This document shows positions 11,873 to 23,600 of a DNA stretch of 64,000 nt, piece by piece (the stretch's first letter is position 1; each line of letters starts with the position of its first letter). The notes under the pieces were generated by a model that was not told where the DNA came from, did no database searches, and saw nothing but the letters and a program-made list of their open reading frames with translations. Both the position numbers and the translations under genes were made by a program. This DNA comes from Panagrolaimus kolymaensis (taxonomy: Eukaryota; Nematoda; Chromadorea; Rhabditida; Panagrolaimidae): NCBI GenBank assembly GCA_028622995.1, contig JAJQJQ010000038.1:744001-808000 (forward strand), written 5' to 3'.

Positions 11873-13696
11873 TTATCCAAGTGATCCACCTGCAGACATT
11901 ACTTTACAATTCATATATGCTGCAAGCATTTGTTGATATGAATTCCACATTTTTGGCGCTCTTAGTCGCATGAGAGCTAGAAGACGTATAACGGCTTGTT
12001 GATTCATATCAGGTTCTGAAAGAATAAAAAAAATTAGCTTATTTTCAAACTTTAATTATTTGAAAAACATTGTGTCAGCATTTCTTCTTCTTCGTTTTTT
12101 TTGGATGACGGATTAGGCTTAACCATGCTCAACTATTACCAACCACCACCCTCATGCGTTGTGCTGTTTTTTTATAGCTATTTTTGGGGCTTATTGGTGG
12201 TGGTTGCCGATGCGAAACGATGTCATAGGGAATGAGAGGGTCTTTGCAATATATATATGTATAATCTTTAAATTAGTTAATAACAAAAAACACGTCAAAA
12301 ATAATTTTGCTTGCTTGTTTTTTTTAAAGTTCGTATTTTGTTGCTTCTGCCGCCGCTTTTTTATTTCCTTTTGCTCCGGAAGAAAAAAAGATTACGATTT
12401 TGTCGTTGTAATACATGATAGTAGAAAAAAAGAAAGAAAGAGGAATGGAAATATCACTATGTTTTTCGTCGTCGCACTTTAAAAAATTTGACATTTTACT
12501 CATTCAAGTGTGCATCAAGCATTGCACGTTGTCGCCCTCTTCTTCCCTTATTTATTTTTTTGCAATTTATGTAAAAAGAACCAAGCAGACGTAGCAAAAA
12601 AAAAAAAAAAATACGGCATTTATTAAACATTCTGATCCCCCACCATTACACTACAATTTTTTTATAGCTCATTGATGATGACAATAAAAAGCATCTGACT
12701 CCATTTATACGTAATAAAAAAAATGCCCTGGTCGTTCCTTTTTTTTTTTTTTATCAAAAGAGTTATTTTTTAAACTAAACATTTTATCAGAGAAAAAAAG
12801 GAAAAGAATCTAAAAAAAGGCTATCAAAAGGTTTACTGCTACGTTTCCAACAAAAACAAAATCGACGATGTTCCAAATCGGCGTCACTCCAATCTTGCGG
12901 AAATATAAAAAAATTCGTCAGTATGCATAGTAAAAATCCTTATAAGCTTGCTTGCCTCATATTTTTTTATATTACGCGTCATAAAATATAAATACGGATG
13001 AAAAAGGCTCCACTATTTTTTTTCTCCCAATCTCCCAAAAAAGAAACTACAGAGAAAATTTTTTTTATTGCTTTTATGGTTCCAATTTTAGATAGCTTTC
13101 CCAATAATAAAATAAAATTTTTGTGGCATGCCCTTTAACTAACTGTAAATACAGCACATACATAATTTGCTATTGTCATCATTCTCATCTCAATTCCGGT
13201 TATTTCGAAAACCATAAATTTTAAAAGTAAAAATAAATAAAAATAAAAAGACTTTTTTTACAATCTTATTGCTATCGTATTTTTTATATTTTATTTAAAA
13301 TAAAAAAAACTTAATAATTATGATTTACGAATACATAAAAGAAAGAAAAAGCCTTATCCAACTTTATAATTTTCAAATTTTTTTTGATAAATATGGGTGT
13401 ATGTTGTAAAACTCTTTTTTATGAATAAAAACTAAAAACTTAAATAACAACTTACGTGTATTTTCTATTTTTTTGACTATAGTTTTTAATGGATGTGTAC
13501 CACATATTTGATCAGTTAAGCTTTCGTCATCTGATGTTACAACGGGAGGCAATTCATAATCTGTTCCTTCAACATCAGAATTTCTCAAAACATTATTTTC
13601 GGGTGATGTAATATCATTTTCTTGTTGCGCTCTAATAATGATAAAAAGTTGAAATATTGCAATTAAAATAAAAATAAATCCATATGAAGTTGACAT
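11873..13696 (-). CDS. Small predicted secreted protein
   Basis: No family recognised. Two exons, 13696-13456 and 12015-11873, join in frame (phase 1) across a 1440-bp intron to give 127 aa. The N-terminus is a strong signal peptide (hydrophobic stretch IFILIAIFQLFIIIRA). An acidic middle segment follows (DVEGTDYELPPVV, SDDESLTDQ). The C-terminal half has a basic helix (RLLALMRLRAP) and ends AGGSLG. There are two cysteines in the mature part (QICGTHP, MNCKVM), enough for one disulphide. The intron is long enough to hide a further exon that I could not see. It lies 1.06 kb downstream of the nAChR gene on the same strand, too far for a tight operon. Function is unknown. Confidence 0.6.
12016..13455 (-). 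other. Long intron of the small secreted-protein gene
   Basis: 1.44 kb with homopolymer T/A runs, no recognisable coding exon and no structured RNA that I could see. A 107-codon open frame on the + strand at 12159-12482 is low-complexity and probably chance. Confidence 0.4.
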
Positions 13697-14760
13697 AATT
13701 ATTATTATTTATTTGTGGTGGAAGAGGAAGGATAACTGTTAAAAAAATATATCGGTTAATCAGGTTGGAAAAAAATGAGAAGCAAATAAAAAAAATCAAA
13801 AAGCGATAAAGAAAATCATTAAAAAAATGTTATGGGATAGTTAACTGGTGGTGGATATGGGATTGGATCAGTTCTCGACAACTGAGTTTAAAAAACAGTG
13901 GACTTATTATAGCATCACAAGCACGCGAATACTCCGATAAACAAAAAAATCTTGCACAAGGTTAGAAGGATCAAAGAAGAAAAGAAAAAACCACAAAAAA
14001 ATATAAGGGAATAAAAATAACTTTTTTTTGATGAATATTTTATACATCAAAAAAAAAGAGAAAGGTTTATGTCTTTTTTTATTTATTCATAAACATTTTT
14101 CGGTGATGATGGTCAAATAATTATTTTGGGCCAATAAGGAATGGGTGAAAAGAAGGGTGTGACATTTCTTCGTTTTAAAGCTTGGTTTTTTTCTTTTTAC
14201 AATTGAGTTGAGCCTTTTTTTGCATTATATAAAGAAAAATGGCACGCCTCTTTTTTTATATTTTAAAGCATAATTATTATAGGGTTACAAGAAGAAGAAA
14301 AGAAAAAGAAAATTAATAATTGGGCAATAAAAGGTAAGAAATAAATATAGGATTTAAATAAAAAAATTTAAGGTTAGCTAATTCTTGTAGAAAGTAAGAG
14401 AGAAAATACAGCAACCAAAGAAAAAAAAACACTTAAACTAAAGCTTTGACAAAATTACACATCGAGATAAAGTTACTTATATCTTTCATTTTCTTTTTAC
14501 AAAAAATAAAAATAAGTAAGACCGGAAAGGAACGATTAAAGTATTATTCCTTTTTTTCTCATACCCCTCAAAATAAATAGATGAGACCATTTAACTAACT
14601 AACTAACTATCTATTGTTATTTGTCAAATACAAAAAAATAAAATATGTAAAACAAAAACAAAATAAAAGATTAAAAAATATTATTTGTTTATTTATTTTT
14701 TTATCTAACGTGCAAAAAAAGAAGATCGTCATTTGGATACTCTATTTTTTTTTTTTAAAC
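13697..14760. other. Intergenic region
   Basis: 5' flank of the small secreted gene and 3' flank of the nAChR gene. It is A/T-rich with poly-A/GA runs and a short (ACTA)n-like run near 14595 (actaactaactaacta). No gene was seen. Confidence 0.45.
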
Positions 14761-17700
14761 CTATATGGCAGCAGATAAAAATAAAGCGATAGTAGAAATA
14801 CAAACAAATGAAGCGCAAGCATAAAGTGCAATTCGATCAAACACTATTCCCATATATTGCCATTCTCGAGCTTCTATTTCATCTTCAAATTCATTTTTAG
14901 ATATACTGTTGATTAACTAAAAAAAGCAAAAAATAAATACCAAAATATCTTTATCCTTTTGACTTCATAAAAGAAGAAATGCGTCTCCCACCTTAACGTC
15001 ATCAAGAATTCTTTCTAAAATGAGAAGTTGTACGAGCTTTTTAACCGGAAGGTTTTCTCTGTTTATGACAAGTTGTTTCAGCGTTTCTTGTGGCTTTTTA
15101 AGCTTATCCGGCACATCAAAAATATGCTCTTTCAATTTATGCCTTTTTTGTGGAGATCTCATAAATAAAAGCCATGGCATTTTTTGAAGGAATACTTTGA
15201 TCATCTGCAATTTTTGCAAAGATTTTTATTATTAAGTTACCGTAAACTAGCTAGCCGCCATTTTCTTTACCTTGGAACCCATTTTATGAGTTTTTGCAGT
15301 TCGATTATGTAAATTCACAATAACCACCGTACCAATAACGGATAACATAACAGTCAAAATGGTGCACAAAAAATACGTACCTTAAAAATTACGTTTTGAA
15401 AAAAATACATATAATTATTTTGTTTTCCTCTTTGTGCATCACTATGTATACATTTTTTGTAATAATTACTTACTTACCTAAGAAAGGAACGGATTCGGAT
15501 GTTGGTGGAGACATTTCCGAAACGTAATTTTGAAAAATACAAATAGAAAGGAGAACATTGATTTCTAAAAAAGATAGTAATAATATTTTTCAACAAATAC
15601 TTAACCTCTAAAAAAACAACCATAATCTTAGCAAAAAGATAAAAAGAGAAATAAATTTTTTTTGTATTAAAAATCAGAGTATTTAAAATATTGAAAGGTT
15701 CAAAAATTAAAGTAGTAAAAAAAGATTTGAGGAAAGAAAGAAGCAAGAATGGAAAACAAAGAAGAGCTAAACAAATTTTTCCGGGGGTTGTTTTTACAAC
15801 AATTAAATAACGCACGTATGGACATTTTTTCTCCTGCTTCTGCAGGATATGTAAACCCAATAATTGTTAAAAGTGTAATTGCAATGCATGGTATAATTAA
15901 ATTAAAACCATAAAACATAGTTTTACGTTGAATTTCAAAACTAAATATTACGTCAAAATATGGTTCAACGCAGCATTTATAAAATTGAATATGTCTTTCC
16001 GCGTGGACACCTGAAAAATGAAAAAAAAAAGTAGGAAATGATTCAATTTAAGAATAAAAATAACTAAAAGTATAATTTTAATTTAATTCATTCAAATTCG
16101 AGAAAAGAAAGGTGAAAAGTTAAAGCAAAAAAAAAATTATATTTATACGTTTAATATCCCATTCTCCATTAGGTATATAAGTTGAAAGGTCGAAACCATT
16201 TTCATCCAATCTTAATTCAACTTTTGAACCATCATAAGACCAACAGCCAAACTAAAAAAAATACAATTAAATTAAACCCTTTTGCAAATTTTTTTCTTAT
16301 GTTTCCGTTGAAACAGCTTTTTTTTTATTTGACTTACTTTTAATTGACATATTTGACTATCAAATGGAAACCATGCAATGTGAATTTTAGCACTCAATTT
16401 GAAAATTGCTTAAAAATTCTATCATCATTTCCCGTTAAAAAAAAAAGAAAAAACACAAGGCAAGCAAAAGGAGTGATGTGTTTGGAAATTCAAAATTATT
16501 TCTATTATTATTTTTATTATTTTTTAATTTTGCATAAATGGTTTTAGTAGCAGCGTCAACAATAGGAAATCCTCTACAAAAAAAAACTACGTAGAACCAC
16601 AAATCACACACCGACGACGACGACTGCAATTAATTATGAAATAAAAAACATCTTGCAAGAAATTTAATTTTTTTAAATGAATTAATTTAGCTCAAAATAT
16701 AACTCTTCATCAATTAATTAATTATATCCTCCTCCGCTTTATTTTATAAAAAATTTAAGTCATTCTCATCTTTTTTTAGCATTCCTTTTTAAATTTATTA
16801 CTTTACTTTTTGTTGTATTTTACATACCAAATAACTGAACTATGACGTCAAAAGAAAAAATATTCATTCAGTACCCAATAATCATTAATACTATTGGTCT
16901 AGCACCACTATCAATGAATGACGACGTAAGTTCATGTTCAAAAAACCTGGTCTAAAACTGTAAGATGTAACTAACTGTACATAAAAGTCATGATGACTTT
17001 TATAAAAGGATAAAAAACAGAAAATTATAAGTCATGTGGAATTTAGCATGGGCACCACCGTCTAGCACTAACATACAATATTATAATTTGGGCTTTAGAA
17101 CAGAATATAAACCGCAATATAGTAATAATTTAGTTAATGGATATTTTTGACAAAAGTTCTTTAGTAAGAAATGAAATGTGAAATCGCACCGGAAACAAAA
17201 AATGAGGTAACAAAAAGGGTGCAAATTAACTCAAAGCATCATCAATCGAAAAAAATATGAGGTTGCAAAGCATCGATGACAAAATGACAGTAACTTTTTC
17301 TTTCTCTTTTTTTTTTTGCTACTTTTTCTCAACTTTTAAAAGAGTCAACGAAAAATAACTATGAGTCAGCAGCAACAAAAAAAAATGAAGGCGGATTCCA
17401 AAAGGGATTATTTGGGAAGAAACACAAAAAAATAGTTAAATTATTAAAATAAAGCCAAAAATGATGTTTATGGAAGCAATATGATAAAAACCCAACAAAA
17501 GCTGCTTTTCAGCTTTTCGTGTTTTTTGAAAACCACTAAAACTGGAAAACATTGAAGTTTGAAGAATCGGAAGAAAAAAAACTTCCCCGCTAACTGGAAA
17601 ACTATTGAGGCATTATTAAATCCCAAGCATTGTGGTCTAACAACAATTGTGAAAGCGGAGGCTTTACGTGGTTTATAAAATTTATAAAATTTAAATTTCG

Positions 17701-18387
17701 AAAAAATTGGGCTTACAAATAAACAAAAAAACAAAAAATAAAGAAACACAAACCTGGTGGTATCCACGTTGCAAGGCCATTAGAATATACCAGTACATTA
17801 GCCGAATATAAGCTATCAAATTCTTCTGCAACCGAATTATACAGCAAAACATCTGTTAAAAAAATGCGTACATTAAATTTATGCTGTAAGAATAAAATTT
17901 TAAAAAAACAACACCTGGAGTCCATACTTGATTACGTCGAAACCTAACTTCTGTAATCCCACCATATTTTAAAGGGTCCCAATGAAGTTTATAATCGAAC
18001 CATGTCTTAAAAATATATTTTTATTATAAAAAACAAATTTTTACGTCATTTGTTTTTTATTACCATTTTGAGCCAAGCATTAACTTCAACTTCTTGATTC
18101 TTTTCATCCTATTAAAAAAATAAAAATATTTGTTATGAATAAAAAAAATTTAAAAATCAAAATCTTCTTTGACTTACGACATCCACAATTTGTTGGAGGA
18201 TAAGCCCAACATAAACTGTGACATTATCTCTCGAATGTTCGACCGGTCGTTCATATGGATAATATTCTTTCAACAAATCATTATATAAATCGCTTTCTTC
18301 TCGAGAAGCTTTGACAAAAGAATTTGCAAAATTAAATATTATAATTAATATAAAAATAAAGTTATTATTAAACCCATGGAAATTCAT
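14761..18387 (-). CDS. Nicotinic acetylcholine receptor alpha-type subunit with incomplete Cys-loop
   Basis: Subunit of a pentameric ligand-gated cation channel at the plasma membrane. Eleven exons: 18387-18178, 18108-18064, 18005-17915, 17852-17754, 16408-16338, 16251-16149, 16010-15816, 15564-15478, 15380-15271, 15204-14992 and 14916-14761. They give 459 aa in frame. A signal peptide is followed by an extracellular domain with WxPD (WTPDVLLYN), WIPP and the Cys-loop region. The vicinal cysteines in YKCCVEPY define an alpha subunit. M1 is NLIIPCIAITLLTIIG. M2 starts after GEK and keeps the -1' Glu and 9' Leu (SIQINVLLSICIFQNYV). M3 follows (TYFLCTILTVMLSVIG), and a C-terminal M4 ends AAI. 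The oddity is in exon 5 (16338-16408): the first Cys-loop cysteine is Ala (SAKIHIAWFPFDSQIC), while an extra Cys sits just after the loop (FGCW). The subfamily is not assigned. Confidence 0.9.
16338..16408 (-). other. Cys-loop exon with Cys-to-Ala change
   Basis: A 71-bp exon coding the loop between WIPP and FGCW. The family pattern is C-x13-C; here it reads A-x13-C with the FPFD core and the second Cys intact. Flanking splice sites (TTTTTAAG acceptor, GTAAGTC donor) and phases fit perfectly on both sides, so a wrong exon boundary does not explain the missing Cys. Confidence 0.85.
16409..17753 (-). other. Long intron of the nAChR gene
   Basis: 1345 bp between the WIPP exon and the Cys-loop exon. 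It contains AT-rich sequence with several short ATG-bearing frames that look like chance. No alternative Cys-loop exon carrying the missing Cys was found on reading it, although that would be the first thing to test. Confidence 0.5.
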
Positions 18388-19087
18388 AACAAAAGAAGCT
18401 CTCTCTCTCTCTTCGACAAGAGTAAAAAAAATGACACAAGAAGAAAAAAAGAATACAAAATCTTTTGTGAGATGAATGAGAATGTAAAAGTCTCAGTTAA
18501 AGCAACAACAAAAAAAAATACACAATGATCAAGGAAGTTAGTTATACATAAGTGGGCGCTCACTCCCGACAACGACAACAAAACATTTCTTTGTAACAAC
18601 AAAAGAGCTTGGAACGAAGCTTGACTTTTTTTAGTCATTTTATCCGCAAGCAGTGATCATCCATTCATCGATCCTATGAAATTCTTTTTGTTGTAATTTT
18701 TCTGGAAATCAATAACTATAGAAAAATGTGATTTTTAGAATTTTTTTGGATGTGTTACTTCTGCTACATAATAAATAGTCAAAATAATATTTACCAATGT
18801 TTTTATTCTTTTATTGTAATTAAGAGTCTTAAAAATAATTATAAAAAATTGTAATGTTCGTTTTTAATTAACAAAAAAGTTAAGAAACAAAACAACTGGA
18901 GGCGTTTTTTCATTCCCAAAATAAATGACTCAACAACCCGCATTCTTGGCGTTTCGCTCTCATCGTTAAGTAAAAATTGAATCATTTTTTTAAAGAAAAT
19001 GTTTGCATTTTTATGAAATAATTTACAATTTTTTATTGCCGTGCATTATCACTTTTTTCCTCGAAGTTTTTATTAATTTTTAGCTTG
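18388..19087. other. Divergent promoter region (nAChR / LEM-4)
   Basis: The region between two divergent start codons. It holds a CT-rich run near 18400 (ctctctctctctcttc) just upstream of the nAChR ATG. No coding signal. Confidence 0.4.
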
Positions 19088-19098
19088 ATTTTTTAGCC
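19088..19098 (+). promoter_or_regulatory. Candidate trans-splice acceptor before LEM-4
   Basis: The sequence gattttttag|cc lies directly before the ATG at 19099, leaving a 2-nt 5' UTR. With no upstream exon in this orientation, this fits a spliced-leader acceptor as used in nematodes. The leader RNA itself is not in the window. Confidence 0.5.
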
Positions 19099-20493
19099 AT
19101 GAATCATTTAAAAACTCCCACAAAACCTTCAACTCCTATATATGCTGTTTATTCCAATGCATCCCCAAACGTTATTTACACCCATAGTTTGCAAGAAGCT
19201 CGAAAACATCTTGGCACTCCAGAACTTCGTGAAAGTGGTGGCCGATTTCAAGCATTTCAAAGTTTAGAAGAGGGCGAAAAGTTTTTCACTGAAAATCCTG
19301 TATCTAAATTAGCCACTCCCGGACCTATTACAAAAAATGAAGATGGCTATCGTTCACCATATTCCAAAGTTCGCCCGCAAGAACATAGCAAATTCATGAA
19401 ACTTATTGAAAATAAAAAGAATCAAGAAGCTGTGGAATTAATGAATATAAATCCTCATTATTTTATCGATATGTCCATTGATCAACCTTCGATCCTTCAT
19501 AATGGTTGCCGTTATAATGCCCTTCATATTTGTGCAAGATATGATAATCTTTTTATTGCAATGGAAATTATGAAACGTGTAAAAGATTTGCAGTATATTT
19601 CAAATATTTATCAAACCCATGCAAATGTCGAAGAAACCAGTGCCACTTTAGTTGACAAATTTTTGAATACTCCAGATAAAATGAGTGGTCGATCACCGAT
19701 GATGTGGGCAGCTCGAAATGGGTTTCTTAAATTAGTCATGTTTCTATCTTCATTTCCCGAAGCTCAATTACCTGATGAAAAACAAGTTTCATATATTCAA
19801 TGTCATGATGCAGGAAAGCATACAGCTAAATGTGGAAGAATATTTGATAGTTTACGACATCCATCTCAACTTTATTGTGTTACTCTTTATAAAGAGGAGA
19901 ATGATGCGGATATGCCTTTCATATCCATAACATCAAGATTTCCATTTGCTTCTGTTCCTGCAAATCAAAAGCAACTTTATTTTAAAACAATGCCTTGTTC
20001 CTTTTTTTCTGGTCGCACTTCCGATGGAAATGCAAGTATTCGAGTATCTAAAGATGTTGGAGGAGCTAATGTGCCTTATATTCCTTCTTCCATGGATGGA
20101 GTAAATTCGTTATTTGTGCCTTATGCTTCTGTAGGGGTATTTGGTCAAAAAGAAACGGCAGTATCATTTTATAAAATTTGGTCAGCTGAATTTAAAAAAT
20201 CTCAAGATACCATCACTCTTCGTGATCATTTATCCAATTTTGCTATTCGCCTTGCAGATTCTCAAAATTTCTTTGTATTCTTTTCAAATTTAAGTGGCAT
20301 GCTTATTCCAAATAATAAGCGTGCACTTTACAAAGATAAACTTCAGTTTAATTCTGATAATCCATTGAGTAAATCCATGGAAAAATTAAGCATTTGTGTA
20401 ACTTTCCATGGAATTGAAGACTCTGATAGCGATGAAGACGATGATAACAATCTTTATTTTACACCTCCAACTAGTCCAGCAAAAAATATTTAA
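19099..20493 (+). CDS. lem-4: LEM-4/ANKLE2-like ankyrin protein, intronless
   Basis: ANKLE2/LEM-4 proteins sit at the nuclear envelope and ER and control phosphorylation of BAF during nuclear reassembly after mitosis. The 464-aa protein is encoded in one uninterrupted exon. Residues ~13-60 form an RNase H1/viroplasmin-type N-terminal module (YAVYSNASPNVIYTHSLQEA ... GRFQAFQSLEEGEKFF), as in ANKLE2. The HSKFMKLIENKKNQEAVELM block and ankyrin-like repeats follow (NALHICARYDNLFIAMEIM; GRSPMMWAARNGFLKLVMFL). The C-terminus is acidic (DSDSDEDDD). No LEM motif or transmembrane segment is seen, so it resembles the short forms. The ATG follows a likely trans-splice acceptor. It converges with Drosha (163 bp between stops). 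The lack of introns is striking, as nearly all other genes here have one every 100-300 bp. Confidence 0.82.
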   Translation: MNHLKTPTKPSTPIYAVYSNASPNVIYTHSLQEARKHLGTPELRESGGRFQAFQSLEEGEKFFTENPVSKLATPGPITKNEDGYRSPYSKVRPQEHSKFMKLIENKKNQEAVELMNINPHYFIDMSIDQPSILHNGCRYNALHICARYDNLFIAMEIMKRVKDLQYISNIYQTHANVEETSATLVDKFLNTPDKMSGRSPMMWAARNGFLKLVMFLSSFPEAQLPDEKQVSYIQCHDAGKHTAKCGRIFDSLRHPSQLYCVTLYKEENDADMPFISITSRFPFASVPANQKQLYFKTMPCSFFSGRTSDGNASIRVSKDVGGANVPYIPSSMDGVNSLFVPYASVGVFGQKETAVSFYKIWSAEFKKSQDTITLRDHLSNFAIRLADSQNFFVFFSNLSGMLIPNNKRALYKDKLQFNSDNPLSKSMEKLSICVTFHGIEDSDSDEDDDNNLYFTPPTSPAKNI

Positions 20494-20656
20494 TCATTTT
20501 CATAATATTACTTATATCTGATATTTTTGTTTTTTGAAATATGTTTTTTACGGGTGGAAAAAAATAAATGTTTCTATTTAATATATTTTTAAAGCAAATT
20601 TATTAAACTTTTAAATCAAAAAATATGCAAGGTTTACAATCTTATTTAAATGAATT

Positions 20657-23600
20657 TCAAATATCTTCCTCCATATCTTCTTCTATTTCTGATATTGGTT
20701 CTTCTTTCGATGGTTGTGTTGCAACACCCTCTACAGCTTCTTCTACAGCTTTTTTCTCATTGCAAAGAGCAAATAATGACATAGCCATAAATGAAGCTGG
20801 GAAGAGATCAGAATGAGTCAAAAGCGCTTGAGCTGCAGCATCCATTTCTGCTTCTCGAACACTATTACCATAACCCGATGCTAATCTTTTGTCACTAAAA
20901 AAATTGTTTAGTCATTAGAAAATAAAGTTTAAATTAAGATTTTACTTGATAAAAACTGCAGTAACATATTCTCTTGCATTAGTTGGACCTAATTTTTGTA
21001 CTATTCTATATCGAGGAACATGAGGAGTTTCTTTAGCTTCATTTCGTAAAAGTAAACAGCATTGTTGAAGCAAGGATTTTGGATCATTCCAACTTTGAGA
21101 AATAATAAAGTTTTTCAATCGAGGAAAATAACAAACATCACAAAAAGCTTGACATGTATCGAACCCGGAGTCAATAAAAATGGCGCCAATAAGGGCTTCC
21201 AATAAATCGGCTTTGTCCTTTCGAATATCTCCAACCGATTCAGGAGTTTCATTTTGAATATCTAATAAATATTTTTCAAGTCCCAAATCATCGCAAATTA
21301 GAGATTGAGTGTTGTTACTAACAAGGCAACTTCTCAAAATGGACAGATTTCCTTCATTATGATAGGGAAACATTCGATAAAGTTGATTGGTGGCCATCAG
21401 TTGTAGCACACTATCACCCAAGAATTCAAGGGTTTGATTATCTCCTCTAAAAAAATTAAAAAATTAAAGATGATAGAAAAAAGAATGGTTAACAAACTCA
21501 GTTAAAAAATTATCTCCACTTCCTCTTTTAGTGAAAGCACGAGCAAGGATTCGAATATGATGAAAATAAATTCCTAGTGAATCTTCCAAGGTTGTTAATT
21601 CTTGCAAATATTGATAATGCTCAATAATATGTCGATCACCAAGTGGAAAATCTTCCTTTAAAATATAATTTGGTGGATTTGTCCACAATTCGAGAAAACT
21701 TGAATCATCCATATCCGCTTTTGAAATAATATCAGAAAACACTTGATCCACTAAACTTATTCCTGCATCCAAAAATATTGCACCCATTAAAGCTTCAAAT
21801 GAATTTGCTAATGCATGATTTATATCCATTTGATTATTGGGATCGGAAACATGAGAAATCAAAAGGTAATCATTGAGGCCCAACCAATGAGCAAAATATG
21901 CAAATGTTTCGTTTCGAACCAAACATGATCGACATGAAGCAAAAAACCCTTCATTTGAATGTGGAAAAAGATAAAATAATCTAACTGTGACAATAAAACC
22001 AATCACAGCATCCCCCAAAAATTCTAATCGTTCATTATCAAAAATAAAATTCGCTTTAGTTTCTTTAGAAAAATCAGTTAAAAGTAAATTCATTGCATCC
22101 ATTAAAGTTTCAAATCCTCGGCGACGAGCGGTCTTTTTAGGTTTTGCAGAAAAATCAAAATAACCACAATTTGACATTGTTGTTCGACAATGGCTTGCAT
22201 TGGTTCCAAAACTTGCTTTATAACTTGGATGCATAAAAGCTAATTCTAAGAGTATAGGATTCTAAAAATTATAAATATTGTTAGTTATTTGAGGAAAAAA
22301 AATTGTTACTTTGAAAGCAAAACCAAGAATAATTTCTTCAAAATGACAAATAGAAAAGCGATAACGAATTTGAGAAATTGAAGTTAGAAGCATTAAAGCA
22401 TGCACAGTTACATCAGGAAATAAACCAGTATTATAAAATCCTTCAGCTGAGAATGGAATTTTAACAGAACGGGCAGATTTGCTAAAAACAAACTAAAAAA
22501 TTTAAGAAAAAATGTTTATAAATATTATTTACCCTCGACCATTTTTATCCATCAACGATTTAATCATTGGATCATTAAAATTTAATACACCTGAAGGCAA
22601 AACGGTTCGATGATAAAGTGTTGCATATTTTTGTTTATTTTTTGAATTTATGCATTCATCAACTCGGAGAGCTTTTGGACGCTAAAATTAGATAATTATT
22701 TTAATTTCTTTAAAAAACATTTTTGAATTTACTTTTTCTGGATGTACAATAAGTTTCTTTTCAACACTTTTTTCGACAATATTTCCTTGTGGCAAAGGAG
22801 TTAGACTATGTCGAAGGGCATTTAACACCACGGACATTGAAAGCATTCGCTTTTCTTCTCCAGAATATTTAATAAATCTTGGATAAATATGATAAAATGG
22901 GCAACTATTATTGGGATTTGCATTAGCAGGAAATCGCTGAAGATCAAAACATTCCAGTAAAATTCCGTATAAATAATCATGGAATGCTTCCAATTCGTTC
23001 ACAGTAAAATGCTAAAAAAAAAGAAAGAGAAGATGTGATTAAAAAGAGTTGTAAAAAAGCATACGGTTGGAGACTCTTCTTCAACAATTTCATATTTCCA
23101 ATCTTCATAAACATCATTCAAAGCACAATTTGGGAATCGCTTTGGATATGGTTGATGAAGGAATAAAGAAAACCCTTCAAATTCAAATTCTTCATCAAAA
23201 ACATTTAAATTTGAAATTGGATGTCGCGATCTCGATGTTTTAGTCACTTTCAAAACATAATGGTGTAATTTATTCAAATTGCTGCAAATAAATTTTATAT
23301 TTTTAAAAATAAGTGAAGAAAAAGCATACTTTGAATTGGGTTCACATTTAGGAATAGCTTCTTCACCTGAATAATAAAAATGATGGACACCTTTTTTTAT
23401 TTCATCTTCTTTACACATACAAACTACTCCTTCCCGGGATCGATGAGTTTCATTATATGGTAAATATTTTTGAAGACATCCTGGCTGCTTGCTTCTCCGC
23501 TCAATCTACAAAAAAACAATTTGTAAGAAAGATTCTATGCGAGAATGGTTAATAAAAAGAAAAAGCAATGAATAATTATTGCTTGGAAGAAAATCATTAT

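Noticed and set aside
13941..14760. Possible operon between the small secreted gene and nAChR
   Set aside because: Same strand but more than 1 kb apart, unlike nematode operon spacing of about 100 bp.
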